DNA of 64,000 bases from Marvania coccoides (Eukaryota > Chlorophyta > Trebouxiophyceae > Chlorellales > Chlorellaceae): contig OY978101.1 in the NCBI GenBank assembly GCA_963854735.1, positions 682,001 through 746,000 of the forward strand, read 5' to 3'. Positions 22,968-37,242 of the stretch are shown here, piece by piece. The translations under genes and the position numbers were made by a program. Below the pieces are notes generated by a model. It was not told where the DNA came from, did no database searches, and worked only from the letters and a program-made list of their open reading frames with translations. Positions within the stretch are counted from its first letter, which is position 1, and every line of letters begins with the position of its first letter.

Positions 22968-23838
22968 ATGTTGTTACAAGCCTTTTGCTGCCTGGCCTTG
23001 CTGGCAACAGCATGGCCTTGCGCACTGGGCAGCCAAAGTTCGTCGAGATCAGTCGTCGGCACCCTCGTCGTGCCAGGTGAGCGCTTCTTAATGCCCCAAT
23101 CCAAGTGATTTTGGCACGAAATTAACATTGATGCATATTTTTACAGCCGCGGAGTATCGAAAGCTGCCAGCGGACACAGTCGTTACTCTTCGTGGAGTCG
23201 ATGGCTCCCAGCAGACAACCTACCCCCGCGCAGACGGCAGCTTTAAGTTCTTCAGCGTAGCAAACGGGGAGTACCACGTGGATGTGGACGCTCTGGGCTT
23301 CCAATTCCTCCAGGTGAGCCAAGCAAAGCTTGCTGAGCGTTGTTTTTCGCAGCTGCTTTGTGAACAGAAAATACACCTCATTTGAAGAGTTTTAAGGAGG
23401 GGAATTAATGGATCGTATCTGCTCATTCCTCGATTATTTCTCTTCTCAAAACGAGCGAGAAGGATGCATCCTAAATCAGTTTCTTCGGTTTGTTTCGGAT
23501 TCTATTATAGTTCCGTTCCCTCGCCTTCTGCCTCGCAGATGAAGGTGGTGGTGAAGGGCAGGGCGGTGAAGGCGGTCAGCCCGGAGCTCCCGCCTGGGCA
23601 GGAGGTGCCTTACCCCCTCCGCATCCCTGCCATTGGGCTTGTTCAATACTTTGACGCCAAGTCTTCATTCAACCTCATGGCCTGGCTGAAGACGCCCTAC
23701 GGCATGATGCTGGCGTTTATGGTGTCGACCATGGTGATTCTGCCGTACTTGAAGGTGGACGCGGAGGAGTACAAGCAGATGATAGAGGAAAAAAAGAAAG
23801 TTACAGACACGTTCACGGGAACCGGCAGAAACAAATAA
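22968..23838 (+). CDS. EMC7: ER membrane protein complex subunit 7
   Basis: Three exons, 22968-23076, 23147-23313, 23539-23838; 191 residues. EMC7 is the lumenal beta-sandwich subunit of the EMC insertase, which inserts tail-anchored and multi-pass proteins into the ER membrane. Signal peptide FCCLALLATAWPCALG; then a carbohydrate-binding-like domain with VVTLRGVDGSQQTTYPRADG, FKFFSVANGEYHVDVDALGF, and the hallmark PLRIPAIGLVQYFDAKSSFN before one transmembrane segment (GMMLAFMVSTMVILPYL) and a charged cytosolic tail. The length fits plant EMC7 (about 200). Confidence 0.95.
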
Positions 23839-24103
23839 ATAGTTTGTAAGGTCAAGAAATTACTAATGAATGAAGAAAAAGTAGTTATAGTTATATTTAC
23901 GGTGTGTTTTCGCTCCCCTACTTCCTTTTGTAACCCAGTACTTGTCTAGTTACTTAGTTTTCACGATAAATTGACACAAGAGAAGCATGAATATTACGAA
24001 CAGGGAAGAAGGGAAGATAAATAATAATATGGCTTTCCGGATAAGATAGTTAATTATTTATTGCACTACATAAGTAATTATATAAATTTCTTTCTCTTTT
24101 GCC

Positions 24104-26053
24104 TCACCACCCCGTCAGCACCCCCTTGGCCTTTGCCGCCGCCAGGTGCGCGTCGTTGAGCTTCTGCTGCGCGTACCGCAGCGAGCACACGTCTGCCATC
24201 TCTTCAAACATCTCCAGCGCAAAGTCCAGGTCCTCTCGCGAGTGGGAGGCAGATATGCAGACCCGCATCCTTGCCGTCAGCAGCGGAGTGGCAGGGAAAC
24301 CCACCACCACCACCGCCACGCCCCGCCTGAGCATCTCCCGACTGGCGGCCGGCAGTTTCGCGGGGTTGAAGATCATCACGGGCATCACGGGGGAGTCCCA
24401 GTCGCCCAGAACGTTGAACCCCATCTCCAGCAGTTTAGCTCGGAAGTAGTTCGCGTTGTCCTTCAGCTGCGCGATCTTTTCGCGGCCGCGGGTGCTACCG
24501 TCGGCCCCGCTCACCACGTGCAGCGCCGACAGCACCATTTCCACCGCGGGGGGCGACATGGCGGTGGCGTAAAGGTGGGCGGGACACTGCGCTCGCAGCC
24601 AGTCGATCAGGGCTTTGTCCCCGGCGATGTACCCCCCGCAGGAACCAAAGCTCTTGGTGAATGTGCCCATCATGATGTCCACGTCAGCAGGGTCCACTCC
24701 TGCGGTCTCGCAGACCCCCCGCCCGCCGGCGCCCAGAGCGCCGATGCTGTGGGCCTCGTCTAGGTAGAGGTACGCCTTGTATCTGAGGGAAAAGAAAGAA
24801 CGCATTGGTAAAAAAATAGAGGCACAATTGATGGAGTTAAAATGCTATTGGCAGCACACTATACTTGGTTCAAAATAACAGAATAATAAAATAATAATAC
24901 AACACAGGTTAATAAAATGAAAACAACTCACTTCTTCTTGACCGCCACGATCTCCTTGAGCCGTGCCAGCTCCCCTTCCATGGAGTACACCCCCTCCACC
25001 ACCACAATAACTTTCTTCCAAGGCCGCCCCGTGCGGGGCTGCCCCTCCGCGATCGCAGCACGCAGCAGCGCCTCCAGCTGCCCCGGGTCGTTGTGGTCAA
25101 ACACCTTCACTTTGGCGCCCGAGCCGCGCACCCCAGCCACGATGGACGCGTGGTTCAGCGCGTCAGACACCACCAGCGTTCCCTTCCTCGCCAGCACAGG
25201 GAGAAATGCGGAGTTCGTGGCAAAACCCATGCCGCAGGTGATCGCCGCTTCTTTCCCCAGAAACTGCGCCACGGCGGCCTCTAACTCCAAATGGCAAGGG
25301 GTGGTGGCGGCGTCTGCTCTCGCCCCGCATCCCCCCCAACCCAGGGTATCTAATGCGTCCTCCACGCGCGGGGTGCAGTACGGGTCTTGCGCAGCGAAGC
25401 CCAGGTAGTTGTAGGACCCCAGGTTGAGGCAGCGCTGCGCTTTGCCGGTGAGTTCCAGCGGATTTTGGCCGTCCACGGGAGTGCGCTCCATGACATCGAT
25501 CCAGGCGTCGGGGGCGGAGCAGATGGGGCGGTTCCAGCAGTCGTGGATGCGGTAGTACATGCGCCGGGTGTAAAAGTCCTCGTAGCTCATGCGCACGGGG
25601 GCGTAGCCCTGGGCAGAAAAAAAAAGGAAAATGTTATTACAATGTGCGGAAAAGTTGGGTAAGATAGGGAGGGAATGGTGGGTTGTTTGCAGGGAGAAGG
25701 AGAAGACAGGACGTGAGGATGGAGAAAGGACAGCAATTGAAGGGGGGGGGTTAGGAAAAAGTCGCCAGCTTGCCTTTTTGCCGCGCTGGAAGCGTTTCCT
25801 CCAGAAGTCTCGCAAGTGGCCGAATAGGAAGAGAATCATCCATCTACGAGAGTGATGGAAGGAGGGTGAGCGAAAAGAGCTGAGAATGGAAGCAAAGCAA
25901 GAGCAACGCCTGCCACTGAGTCGTTGGACGAATATTTTTATCAACTGCGCGAGTTGGGCGCCATCGATTTAGAGTTCCAAAGCCAAGCACGTACGATGTG
26001 TAGGTAGCCAACGCCACCAGGAGGGTGGGAGCAAGAGTCCCGGTTCCAGCCAT
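24104..26053 (-). CDS. LCB2: Serine palmitoyltransferase, long-chain base subunit 2
   Basis: Four exons, 26053-25995, 25843-25774, 25608-24932, 24782-24104; 494 residues. The catalytic subunit of the PLP enzyme that condenses serine and palmitoyl-CoA, the first step of sphingolipid synthesis, at the ER. N-terminal membrane stretch is followed by LFLFGHLRDFWRKRF, then YAPVRMSYEDFYTRRMYYRI, CLNLGSYNYLGFA, TPCHLELEAAVAQFLG, DALNHASIVAGVRGSGA, VEGVYSMEGE, YLDEAHSIGALG and GTFTKSFGSCGGYIAG, whose Lys binds PLP. FPATPLLTARMRVCISASHS is also diagnostic. Intron 2 has a GC donor (AAG|GCAAGC). Divergent from the OTU gene. Confidence 0.96.
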
Positions 26054-26419
26054 GGTAATCGCGACTTGTTCGAAATAAAGCGCTGATCAGGCGTTTATGC
26101 CATTAAAATTGTATAACGATGACGGATTGTCTGATTGATGCCTAAAAAACTGGCTGAAAAGCAAAAACACACACAAACGGTCAGCTCCTTTGGTGCATCT
26201 TATTGAGCAGGCCCTCTTATCTAGACGCGTGATCAAGTATATACGTGATACAATTAAAAAATGAAACGAAAATAACAGGTTCCAAACCGTTTCCAATCAT
26301 CAATCTTTCAGTCATCCCGCTTTTTTTTTCATCGCCCAACTCTTGTTTAATTGATTGTAAAGGGAGAATTTGATATGTAGGCACCATCCGAGGCACATCC
26401 GCGTAGGTAGTAGGGCGAA
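26054..26419. promoter_or_regulatory. Divergent promoter region, LCB2 / OTU deubiquitinase
   Basis: 366 bases between opposite start codons; AT-rich, nothing specific recognised. Confidence 0.4.
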
Positions 26420-27964
26420 ATGGGCAAAACACAGAGACGCCAGCGAGAAAAAATCAAACACAAATCTGCTTCCGAACCAGTCTCGGGAAAGCAAGCCAAG
26501 GGCCGCAAGGTACCGACACTATGCATGTTGGACATTTAAATGATTTATTGGGCGGCTTGAGAGCCCCCGCAAAGCTCGCCAGCCCTCATTAATTTCCCAC
26601 CACTGCCCACCTGCTCCACCCAACTTCCTCTTCATTTCATTTTAGGGCAAAAAGGGCGGGGGCGGCTGGGTGGGCAGCTTGGAGCGTGAGCTGGCAGAGG
26701 TTGGGCTGCGGGTGCACGAGGTCGCTGCCGACGGCTCCTGCTTTTTCCGCTCCATCGCTGATCAGCTCGAAGGCAAAGCCGGCGACCACAGGGCCCTGCG
26801 GCAGCGCATCGTGGCCCACATCACAGAGCAGCGGGAGCAATACGAGCCGTTCATTGAGGATGACGAGGCGTTTGACGATTATGTAGAGAGAATGGCGGCA
26901 GAGGGGGAGTGGGCGGGAAATTTGGAGCTGCAGGCGGCATCGGTGCTCCTCAAGGTCAACTTGCGAGTCTACCAGCCTGGCCAGCCGCCGTGGATGGTGT
27001 GTGAGAGTCGCTTTCATTCCTCTAAAAGAAGGGTTTTAGAGTGATACTGAGAATTAACTTTTCCGTGAACTTTTTTAACCTGTTTTATTTACAGGTGAAA
27101 AACTTTCCCGAAGACGCTGCGCCAACGCTGCACCTCTCTTACCACGATGGAATCCACTACAACTCGGTGCGCCTGGCTGATGACTTCGGCGACGGCCCTC
27201 CGCAGCCCATCGGCCCTCTAAACAAAATTGGAGCGGGTGTTGCTGGCGGTGGCTCTTCTTCTTCTTCTTCGCGGTGGAGCGATAGAGCCATCAAGCTTGT
27301 GATAGACGGCACCGGTTGCAGCGACGATGCCGCTGCCAAGGCAGCGCTGGACGCTGCAAGAGGCGATGTGGATGCCGCGATAGAAGCACTGGTGGCAGAG
27401 CTCCATGGAGGAGCAGAGGAGGAATCAGCACACGCGGAAAACATTGTCAACAGCATTGGAGTCGCAGCTGCACCAGAGGCAAGCTCTGGAACAGAAGAAA
27501 GGCGCGAAATTCAAGGGGAAGGAACCGCGTTAGTAGCGGCGTCGTTTTCTACTTTGCAGCAGCAGCACCAGCCTGAAGGGGGTGAGCAGAGGGCCGTGGA
27601 GCTCATTTTGGAGGTATCTAGGGGCGGCAAAGGGCGGAAGGTGTCGGCCAAGATTCGGGTGCTGGGTGAAGAGGAAGCAGCAGATGCTGACGGCGGCGGT
27701 GTGGAGAAGCAGGAGGAAGCTGGGGACAAGAAGAAAGGAAAGAAGGGCAGCAAGAAGACTGCTGGGCATGGCAAGGGGGTTGCGGCAGGAAGGAACACAC
27801 GCTGCCCCTGCGGCAGCACCAAAAAATATAAAAATTGCTGTGGGGTGAGCGCCGCTGCCAGGGCCGCCCGAGCTGCTGCAGCTGGAAAGGATGCAGACGA
27901 AGAGAAGCCAGCTGGAGGAGATGCCAATGGCGTGGCTGCTACGCTGCAAACCCTGTACATTTAG
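26420..27964 (+). CDS. OTU-domain deubiquitinase with UBA and SEC-C motifs (OTUD3 / plant OTU7 type)
   Basis: Three exons, 26420-26509, 26646-26996, 27095-27964; 436 residues. A Cys protease expected to cut ubiquitin chains. A basic N-terminus (KTQRRQREKIKHK) may be nuclear or RNA-binding. OTU domain: VAADGSCFFRSIADQLEG with the Asp-Gly-x-Cys nucleophile, and LHLSYHDGIHYNSVR with the catalytic His. Then a Ser run, a UBA-like three-helix segment (IKLVIDGTGCSDDAAAKAAL, GDVDAAIEALVAEL), a Lys/Gly linker and a SEC-C zinc motif RCPCGSTKKYKNCCG near the end. This domain order is that of Arabidopsis OTU7-like proteins. Confidence 0.93.
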
Positions 27965-28280
27965 GCTCGCTCACAAATTTCCAGCTGCTTCAATATTTAT
28001 TTCTCTCCTTCTGTACCATCAAAGTTTATGTTCAGTATTTGATATTATTACCCTCGATTTTAAAGAACATTTTTACGCAACGAGGCTGCTGCTTTTTAAC
28101 TAAAGTCAAAGTTTCACAGAGGGGTCACTTAATGCTTTATATATATATATATATACTTATCCATTTCTAGCCATCTACAAAATTGAGAACCCTCCTCATC
28201 CTGCCATCTCTCACGTCCAGCTACTACTCGTTTAAAAAAACGCGCCGTCTAATTTTCGCTGCTCTAAAACCCTGCCGCTG
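27965..28280. other. Intergenic region between convergent genes
   Basis: 3' flanks of the OTU and SnRK1 genes with an (AT)n microsatellite at about 28138-28155. Confidence 0.5.
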
Positions 28281-30774
<2,494 letters not shown>

Positions 30775-32524
30775 ATGCAGCACTGCAGCGCCTGCACAGG
30801 TCGTGCAGACCAGCATCTTGGCCTGAAAATCTGCAGCGTTCGGCATGCTGTTCAGGTGGGTGTGAGCATCGATCCAGACGCACGCCATATTCACCAACCA
30901 CCCTAATTTTTGCGAACTACTCCAGGATTTCCCTCAAATTTTGCTCCAACTTGTTTTTTGCAATCTTTGCAGGTAACTCGCCCTGCAGTCGTCCACCGAC
31001 GCCCCGCTGCCCTGCGCGTGGCAGCCGCTGCCAGCGAGACCAGAGAGGTGATCACTAAGACCACCAAGAAGATTGCAGACAGCATCACCGACTTGGTTGG
31101 CGACACGCCTCTGGTGTTCCTCAACAAGGTGTCCGCTGGCTGTGGCGCCAAGATCGCGGTGAAGCTGGAGTCCATGGAGCCGTGCAACTCCGTCAAGGAC
31201 CGCATCGGCCGCAACATGATTGAGGACGCCGAAAAGAAAGGAATCATAACAGCAGGGAAGACCACCCTGGTGGAGCCCACGTCAGGTAAGAATAAATAAA
31301 CGAACCCGATATTTTTTTCCATAAGTGTACAATTCGGAATTGTAGTTCTTTTTTATCATATGCCTTAATTTCCCAATGCTTCTTTCAAAATATATTTCAG
31401 GTAACACCGGCATTGGGCTCGCCTTTGTGGCGGCTGCCAAGGGCTACAAGCTCATTCTGACCATGCCCGCGTCCATGTCGCTGGAGCGTCGCGTCATGCT
31501 GCAGGCATTTGGCGCTCAGTTGGTGCTCACCGATCCCGCCAAAGGCATGAAAGGAGCGGTGGCCAAGGCGGAGGAGATTGCGTCCAAGACCCCCAACTCC
31601 TTCATCTTGCAGCAGTTTGAGAACCCCGCCAACTCGGGTGAGCTTCAAAAAAAAAAAATAAAAAAAAAATGGAAGAATCGCTTTCCTTTTAATCTCCCTC
31701 ATTTTTCAATGCCTATGCTTTTCAATGCCTACACTCAATTTGCTGCCGTGTACTAATACATGGTGCTGTTTTTTCATCGCAGAGATCCACGAACTCACCA
31801 CAGGGCCTGAGATTTGGCGAGACACTGCCGGCGGCGTTGACATTTTTGTTGGAGGGGTGGGCACGGGCGGCACTATCACGGGGGTGGGCAGGTACCTCAA
31901 GAGACAGAACCCTGGAGTCAAGGTGGTGGCGGTGGAGCCGCAGGAGTCGCCTGTTCTCAGCGGCGGAGCGCCAGGTGAGAATCGGGGGGGGGGGGAGGGG
32001 GGGGGCGGGCGGCGGCAACAAAACCCACATTAATTATTCAAAGCGGTGATTCAATCATAACAAATACGAGCTGCAAAGCGTTGAAACTCTCCCAGACGCA
32101 TGCTCACTCACTTTTCATATCAATTTATATTACCCAATCGTGTGCAGGATCGCACAAGATTCAGGGCATCGGCGCCGGCTTCATCCCCGGCATTCTGGAC
32201 ACCGAAATCTACGACGAGGTCGTGAAAATCTCCAGCGACGACTCCCTAGAGATGGCAAAGCGACTGGCTCAAGAGGAGGGTCTGCTGGTGGGCATCTCCT
32301 CGGGCGCAGCGGTGGAAGCTGCCATCCAGCTGGCCAACCGCCCCGAGAACGCCGGCAAGCTGCTGGTGGTGCTGCTGCCGTCGTTCGGGGAGCGGTACCT
32401 GTCCACCGCGCTGTTTGCTTCGATCGCGCAGGAGGTGGGTCGCATGGGTGTTGACGAACGGGTGCGGCTGACTGACGAGGCGGGGCGGGAGTTTTACGTC
32501 CCCCCGCTTGAAGCCAAGGCATGA
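30775..32524 (+). CDS. Plastid cysteine synthase (O-acetylserine (thiol) lyase)
   Basis: Five exons, 30775-30855, 30973-31285, 31401-31637, 31783-31974, 32148-32524; 399 residues. PLP enzyme that makes cysteine from O-acetylserine and sulfide. About 60 N-terminal residues ([10 protein letters not shown]..., [14 protein letters not shown]) form a transit peptide, so plastid location is likely. Core motifs: [25 protein letters not shown] with the PLP-binding Lys, [51 protein letters not shown] and [15 protein letters not shown]. Intron 4 contains a dense G tract (31984-32005). All junctions keep phase and fit family spacing. Confidence 0.96.
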
Positions 32525-32969
32525 AGGATCAGGCAACGCTCTCTTATTTAAGAAAGGATACTGTTGTTCTTTTGAAAGAAATTAAAAGAGAGGGTTGATA
32601 AATTAGCAAAATTATTTGCAGTATTGATAACAAGCTCGGCCTGAGCGCACCCAACGCACTTTTATTTCCTTTTCTGTTATGTTATATTGTGTTTCGGTCC
32701 TGTCAACTTATGAAAGTCGCTTTTTTACTAGTGTAAAATTAAGTTTGGAATAATTTTTGGTCGGAGCGGAGTTGACCGTGAAGAGAAAGATGCTGCGTTG
32801 AGTGCTGATAGCTCCTCGCTCCTCATGAGAGAAATGGCTGAAGGTCGAACAAATCGCTGAAGGTCGAAGAAATAAATTAAAATTCCATTCTGCTGCCATT
32901 TTGTAATTTCCCGTGGTCTTCTTAGGCCTCTCAATTTGTGTTTACGTTGTTGTTTTTCCTTCTTCACAT
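32525..32969. other. Intergenic region between convergent genes
   Basis: AT-rich 3' flanks of cysteine synthase and EngA; nothing else seen. Confidence 0.5.
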
Positions 32970-34951
32970 TTATTTTCTTCTTAGTTTCTCCTTCTTACCG
33001 CCTTTCTGCCTGTCCCTGTGCCGCACCGTAATGCGCAGCGGCACCCCCGCCAGCTCAAAATTCTCCCGGATCATATTTGCCAAAAACCGCTCCCCCGTGT
33101 CTCCAAACTCAGTCGTGCCAGACACAAACGCCACAAACGTGGGGGGCCGGGCCTTCACCTGGCTCAGATATTTCACCCTCTTCAGCTCCGCCCCCCCGCC
33201 AGGCGGCAATTTCGCCAGCACCCCTTCCAACCACCGATTCAACTTTGAGGTGGGCACTCGGCGGTTCCACACGTCTGCAGCGTGCACAGCTGCGGGCAGC
33301 ACGCCCTCTGCGCCGGCCCCCGTCAACGCCGAAATGGGGAGCACTGCGCCGCCCCTCACCTCGGGCGCAGCACGCTCCACCGCATTTTCAATCATCTCCA
33401 AAGCTGTCGCTGCCTGCGCAGGGGTCAGCGCGTCGACCTTGTTGGCTGCCACCACCAGCGCACGCCCCTCTGTGGCCGCCGCCGCTGCCAGCGCCGCTTC
33501 CGCGTGCGTCAGTCCCTCCCCCAGCTCCAGCGCCCTCGCAGCGTCAACCACCAAAACCACCACGTGCACAAACCGCAGCACGGTTCTGCCTTCTTCCAGC
33601 GTTCTCGCGGCCACCACCCCGCCTGCATCGTCATGCGCAGCCAGCCTGGCCCGCCGCACCCACCCAGCGGTGTCCACCAGCTCCACCTGCCGGCCGGCGT
33701 ACTCAATCCCCACTGTAATCGCATCCCGTGTCAGCCCTGGCTCTGGACCAGTCAGGCAGCGTTCTTCCGCCAACAACCTATTGGTGAGCGTAGATTTTCC
33801 GACGTTGACGAGCCCCATGATGGCCACTTTGACCGCCGTTGTTTTGTCCAGAGAGCCGTTAGCATTTTTGCTTGAGTCTGGCACCTCCGTGGCTTGCACC
33901 TCCGCCACTGCGGCCGTGCGTGCGTCCAGCAGCGGGTCGAGGCGCGGCATCAGCGCCTGGAAGAGGTCTACCATGCCTTCCCCTGTGAATAATTTGACAA
34001 GGAAAGAAGGAAATTAACGCGCAGTCGAGAAACAAAAATGATTTGTCTTGAATGAGGAGAGGAGGATACTTTTGAGGCAGGGAGAGAGGCTGACAAATAC
34101 AACAGGAATTTGAAAGTGCACCAACAAAATGAAAGTCACTTTCTTTCTTTGGCCCCTGCAGTTTCTGCTACAGGGCCTTCCTTGCCCTTTTGTGCGGACT
34201 ACGAAGCCCATATTTTATGTATGTAACAAATGAATGCAAGTTTCAATTACCTGTTTCGGCTGAGAGCGCCACCGGCTCGCCAAACCCCAGCCTGGCGGCC
34301 TCCGCCAGCGCCCACCCCACCCCCGCCTCCCCCCCTTTCCTCCTCTCACACTTGTTTGCCGCCAGCAGCACCCTCGCCGCCGAGTCTCCGCCCTGCTCCC
34401 GTAGCCATTTTGCCAGCGCAAGATCGGGCGGTAACACCCCAGCGCGGCCGTCCAGCAGCAGCAGCGTTACGTCCGCGCGGCGCAGCACCTTGGAGGTCAG
34501 CACGGTCGCCCTGGATTGGATTGTACCAGACGGCAAGAAAGGTTCGAGTCCAGAAGTGTCGACGGCCATAAATCGTAGGTCCCCCAGCTGCGCAGGAGCT
34601 TCCTGATAGTCGCGGGTGACGTGGCCGTCGGGAGTGTCGTATACCAGCGCCTTGCGGCCGCGCACCAGGCGGTTGAAGAGGGCGCTCTTGCCCACGTTTG
34701 GCCGTCCCACGATGGCCACCTGCGCTTGGTCGACAGTTGCGGCAAATTTTAGCAAATGAGAGTGCTTTGAGTGGTAGAAAAGGGGGCTTTCATGTTTTGT
34801 TTTGGAGTGTGTGGTTTAGTGAATGACTAACCACCGGGAGCAGCTCGTCTGGGAGGGCGGCGGCGGTGCTGGCGAGGCGGGGCCAAAATGAGGCCGGGAG
34901 CTTGGATGCTGCTGCTGCGCCCGATGCCGCTGCCCAAAGTGATCTGAGCAT
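32970..34951 (-). CDS. Organellar double-domain GTPase EngA/Der
   Basis: Three exons, 34951-34832, 34719-34251, 33982-32970; 533 residues. EngA/Der matures the large subunit of bacterial-type ribosomes, so this one should act in mitochondrion or plastid. The leader MLRSLWAAASGAAAASKLPA with Arg and no acidic residues, through RLAST, looks mitochondrial. First G domain: VAIVGRPNVGKSALFNRL, DGHVTRD, DTSGLE, AANKCE (Glu where NKxD has Asp). Second: MGLVNVGKSTLTNRLL, GLTRDAI, DTAGWVRRARL, VVAANKVD. The C-terminal KH-like domain is recognisable from RPPTFVAFVSGTTEFGDTGE to VPLRITVRHRDRQKGGKK. The first donor (GTG|GTTAGT) is slightly ambiguous; an alternative three bases earlier would drop one Val. 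Confidence 0.92.
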
Positions 34952-35188
34952 TAAATTGAAGAACGCTGATGTGTTCTTGCGGGAAATAAACTAAATATCG
35001 TGAGATTTTCGAAATAAATCGAGAGTGATCGAAGCCTGATGTATCATCTGCATTGACCTTTTTGCTGCAGCTCGTTCATTATTTGCCATATTAAATTTAT
35101 ATGCCGCCATGCATTGCAGATTTTGAGTAATCACATCTTTTCTTTTCTAGAGTCCGGCTCTTCCTTAAAAAAATGAATTGACACCATT

Positions 35189-35637
35189 TCAACTCCTGCT
35201 CTGTCTCGTCTTCTTCCGCTGCTGCCAGCTCCCGCTACCGCTGCGCCTGCTTGCACTCCAGTGCCTCCGCCAGTCCGCCTTGCTGTACTCGGCACCGCTG
35301 CACCTCACCTTACGACAGACAGAGCACAGCTTCAGCTTCACCCCACCTGTGGCAGCCGTTTTGCCGCAGGCAGCGCAATCCCGCTCTGCGCTGCCCTCGC
35401 CGTTTCAGCAGCAGCTTGTGGCCCGCTCAGTGCTTGCTGAACGGCCTCTGGTTCCTCATCATGCAACCGAAAGGGCTCATTACGCAGGGCCTTGATTTTG
35501 CTTTTAGCTATCATGCCTACCGCCTCCAGCATTATGCGAACGGCTCCCGGGGAAACCCGAAGTAAAACAGAGACGGCGCCTTCCCAGGCGGCAAAGTCGC
35601 CCAGCTCAGACTTCTCCACGCTGGCGGCAAATTGCGT
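35189..35637 (-). pseudogene. Decayed MYND-type zinc finger gene
   Basis: Two overlapping minus-strand frames carry pieces of one protein. The upstream frame reads VEKSELGDFAAWEGAVSVLL, RIMLEAVGMIAKSK and EEPEAVQQALSGPQAAAETA; the second, out of phase, reads RDCAACGKTAATGGVKLKLC, SVCRKVR and SKADWRRHW, clearly a MYND finger. The pair of Cys after KVR is degraded (CSGAEY instead of the usual YC..EC), and the last ligands (LECKQAQR) lie in yet another frame. No splice sites explain the shifts. MYND tails of this kind are common in green algae. A spliced functional variant cannot be fully excluded. Confidence 0.45.
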
Positions 35638-35985
35638 TCACCCGGGCCGCACAATGCCACCAACAGAAAATAGGCGCACGACGGTGCGTCTCCCGGAATG
35701 AAGCTAAAATAGCTAAAATGTCAAATTTGAGGTGTGTGCGTGGGAAAAAAATTATGGCAAAAATCGATTTAAATTTTCTTTGCTTGGATGAAGATAACTC
35801 CCTGCTGCGTGATATGGGCGAATAGCTGCCCAATTTATTAATTTTAATAAAACGAATTAGGGGCTGAAAAGAGGCGTTTTGTTGTCAACACACACAAACT
35901 TTGTCTTATAAGAAACGCCAATTCTCCGGATATCCGCTTATTTTCACCGCTCCTGCTTATTTTTTAATTTCAAATAAAACGTTAA
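35638..35985. other. Intergenic region upstream of the RRM gene
   Basis: AT-rich, no gene; presumed promoter and 5' UTR of the RNA-binding protein. Confidence 0.4.
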
Positions 35986-37242
35986 ATGAGTGGCGATGAG
36001 CATGAGAAGGAGGAGGAGGCGCCTCCTCAACCCAGCGGTGAATACAAAGTTTTTTGCGGTGGTCTCAATTATCAATTAACAGATGCCACTCTGAAAGACG
36101 GTGAGAGACGCCGATTTATGATCCCGACTCGCTGCAAATTGAATTCAAGCAAACCGATGGCAGCTTCTTTTAAAATGTCCTCATCACCCATCCCCAATCT
36201 TCGTCACCTTGCAGTTTTCGCGGAGTTCAACCCCACCGACGCTAAAGTCATGCTGGACCGGGTCACCTCCCGCAGCCGTGGCTTCGGCTTCGTGTGGTTC
36301 GCCGACGAGGCCGCTAGGGAGGCGGCGATTGCAGCAATCCACGACACTGAGGTTTGCGAGCGTAAAATCTCGGTCTCCAAGGCCGTGCCGCAGTCGCAGA
36401 CCGCGCCTGGCACCCCCGCAGACCGACTGCGCCGCGGAGAGACCATTCCAAGGGACCAGAGGGTGGGAGACCGCCGCAGCGGTGGTGGATACCGACAAGG
36501 CGGTGGCGACAGAGGAGGGGGGCAGCGCTATGGGGACAGAGGGTACGACCGCGGGGGATACGGGGGTGACAGGGACTACCGCGGAGGAGGAGACAGGGAC
36601 AGGTATTACAGCAGCGATGGCGGAGGGTGAGTACTTTAATATTTATAATTTTGGGGAGTAGCATTTTTTTTATTGTTTTAAATGATTTGGGGGGTTTTGT
36701 GCAGGCATGATCGCGGGGGGCATGGATCGTACCGCCCTGGATACGGCTACACCGCCCCTGCCTATGGCTATGACGACCGGGGAGCACCCCCTCCAAGCTA
36801 TGCAGGGTGAGGGAGGAGAAAAAAGCTATTAAAATTTTTATTTATTTTCCAAGTTTTTTTTCCTTCCAAGTATAGTATAGAGTCGATTCTACAATAATTT
36901 GCTTTTCATATTTTATATATTCTCATTGATATTTCATTTCTAATTCTATTTCTCCATGCATTTATTTAATTTTTTCCAGCTACTACGATTCTTACTCGTA
37001 CCGGGACCCCTACGGCCCTCCGCCCGAGCGCCAGGGGTACGGAGCCCCTCCTCCATCGTACTCCGACCGCGGCTACGGTGGTGGCCCTCCTCCAAGTTCG
37101 TGAGTCCTTCACCGCCATTTCCCAGGCGCCGTGTATTTATTTTATTATAAATAACGTTTTCCACATCTATTGCAGGTATGGTGCCGATAGGCATGACCGC
37201 GGCGGCCGGCCAGGGGGCCCGTACGATCGGCCACGGTATTGA
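35986..37242 (+). CDS. Glycine-rich RNA-binding protein with one RRM
   Basis: Five exons, 35986-36100, 36215-36626, 36705-36806, 36980-37099, 37176-37242; 271 residues. One RRM: RNP2 YKVFCGGLNY, RNP1 RSRGFGFVWF, and AIHDTEVCERKISVSKA. After a short linker (PADRLRRGETIPRDQRVGDR) the rest is RGG/YGG low-complexity (GGYRQGGGDRGGGQRYGDRG, YGYDDRGAPPPSY, PYGPPPERQGYGAP). Such GRP/hnRNP-like proteins bind and chaperone mRNA and often form condensates. Small exons in the RGG part make alternative splicing easy. Family is certain, target RNAs unknown. Confidence 0.93.
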
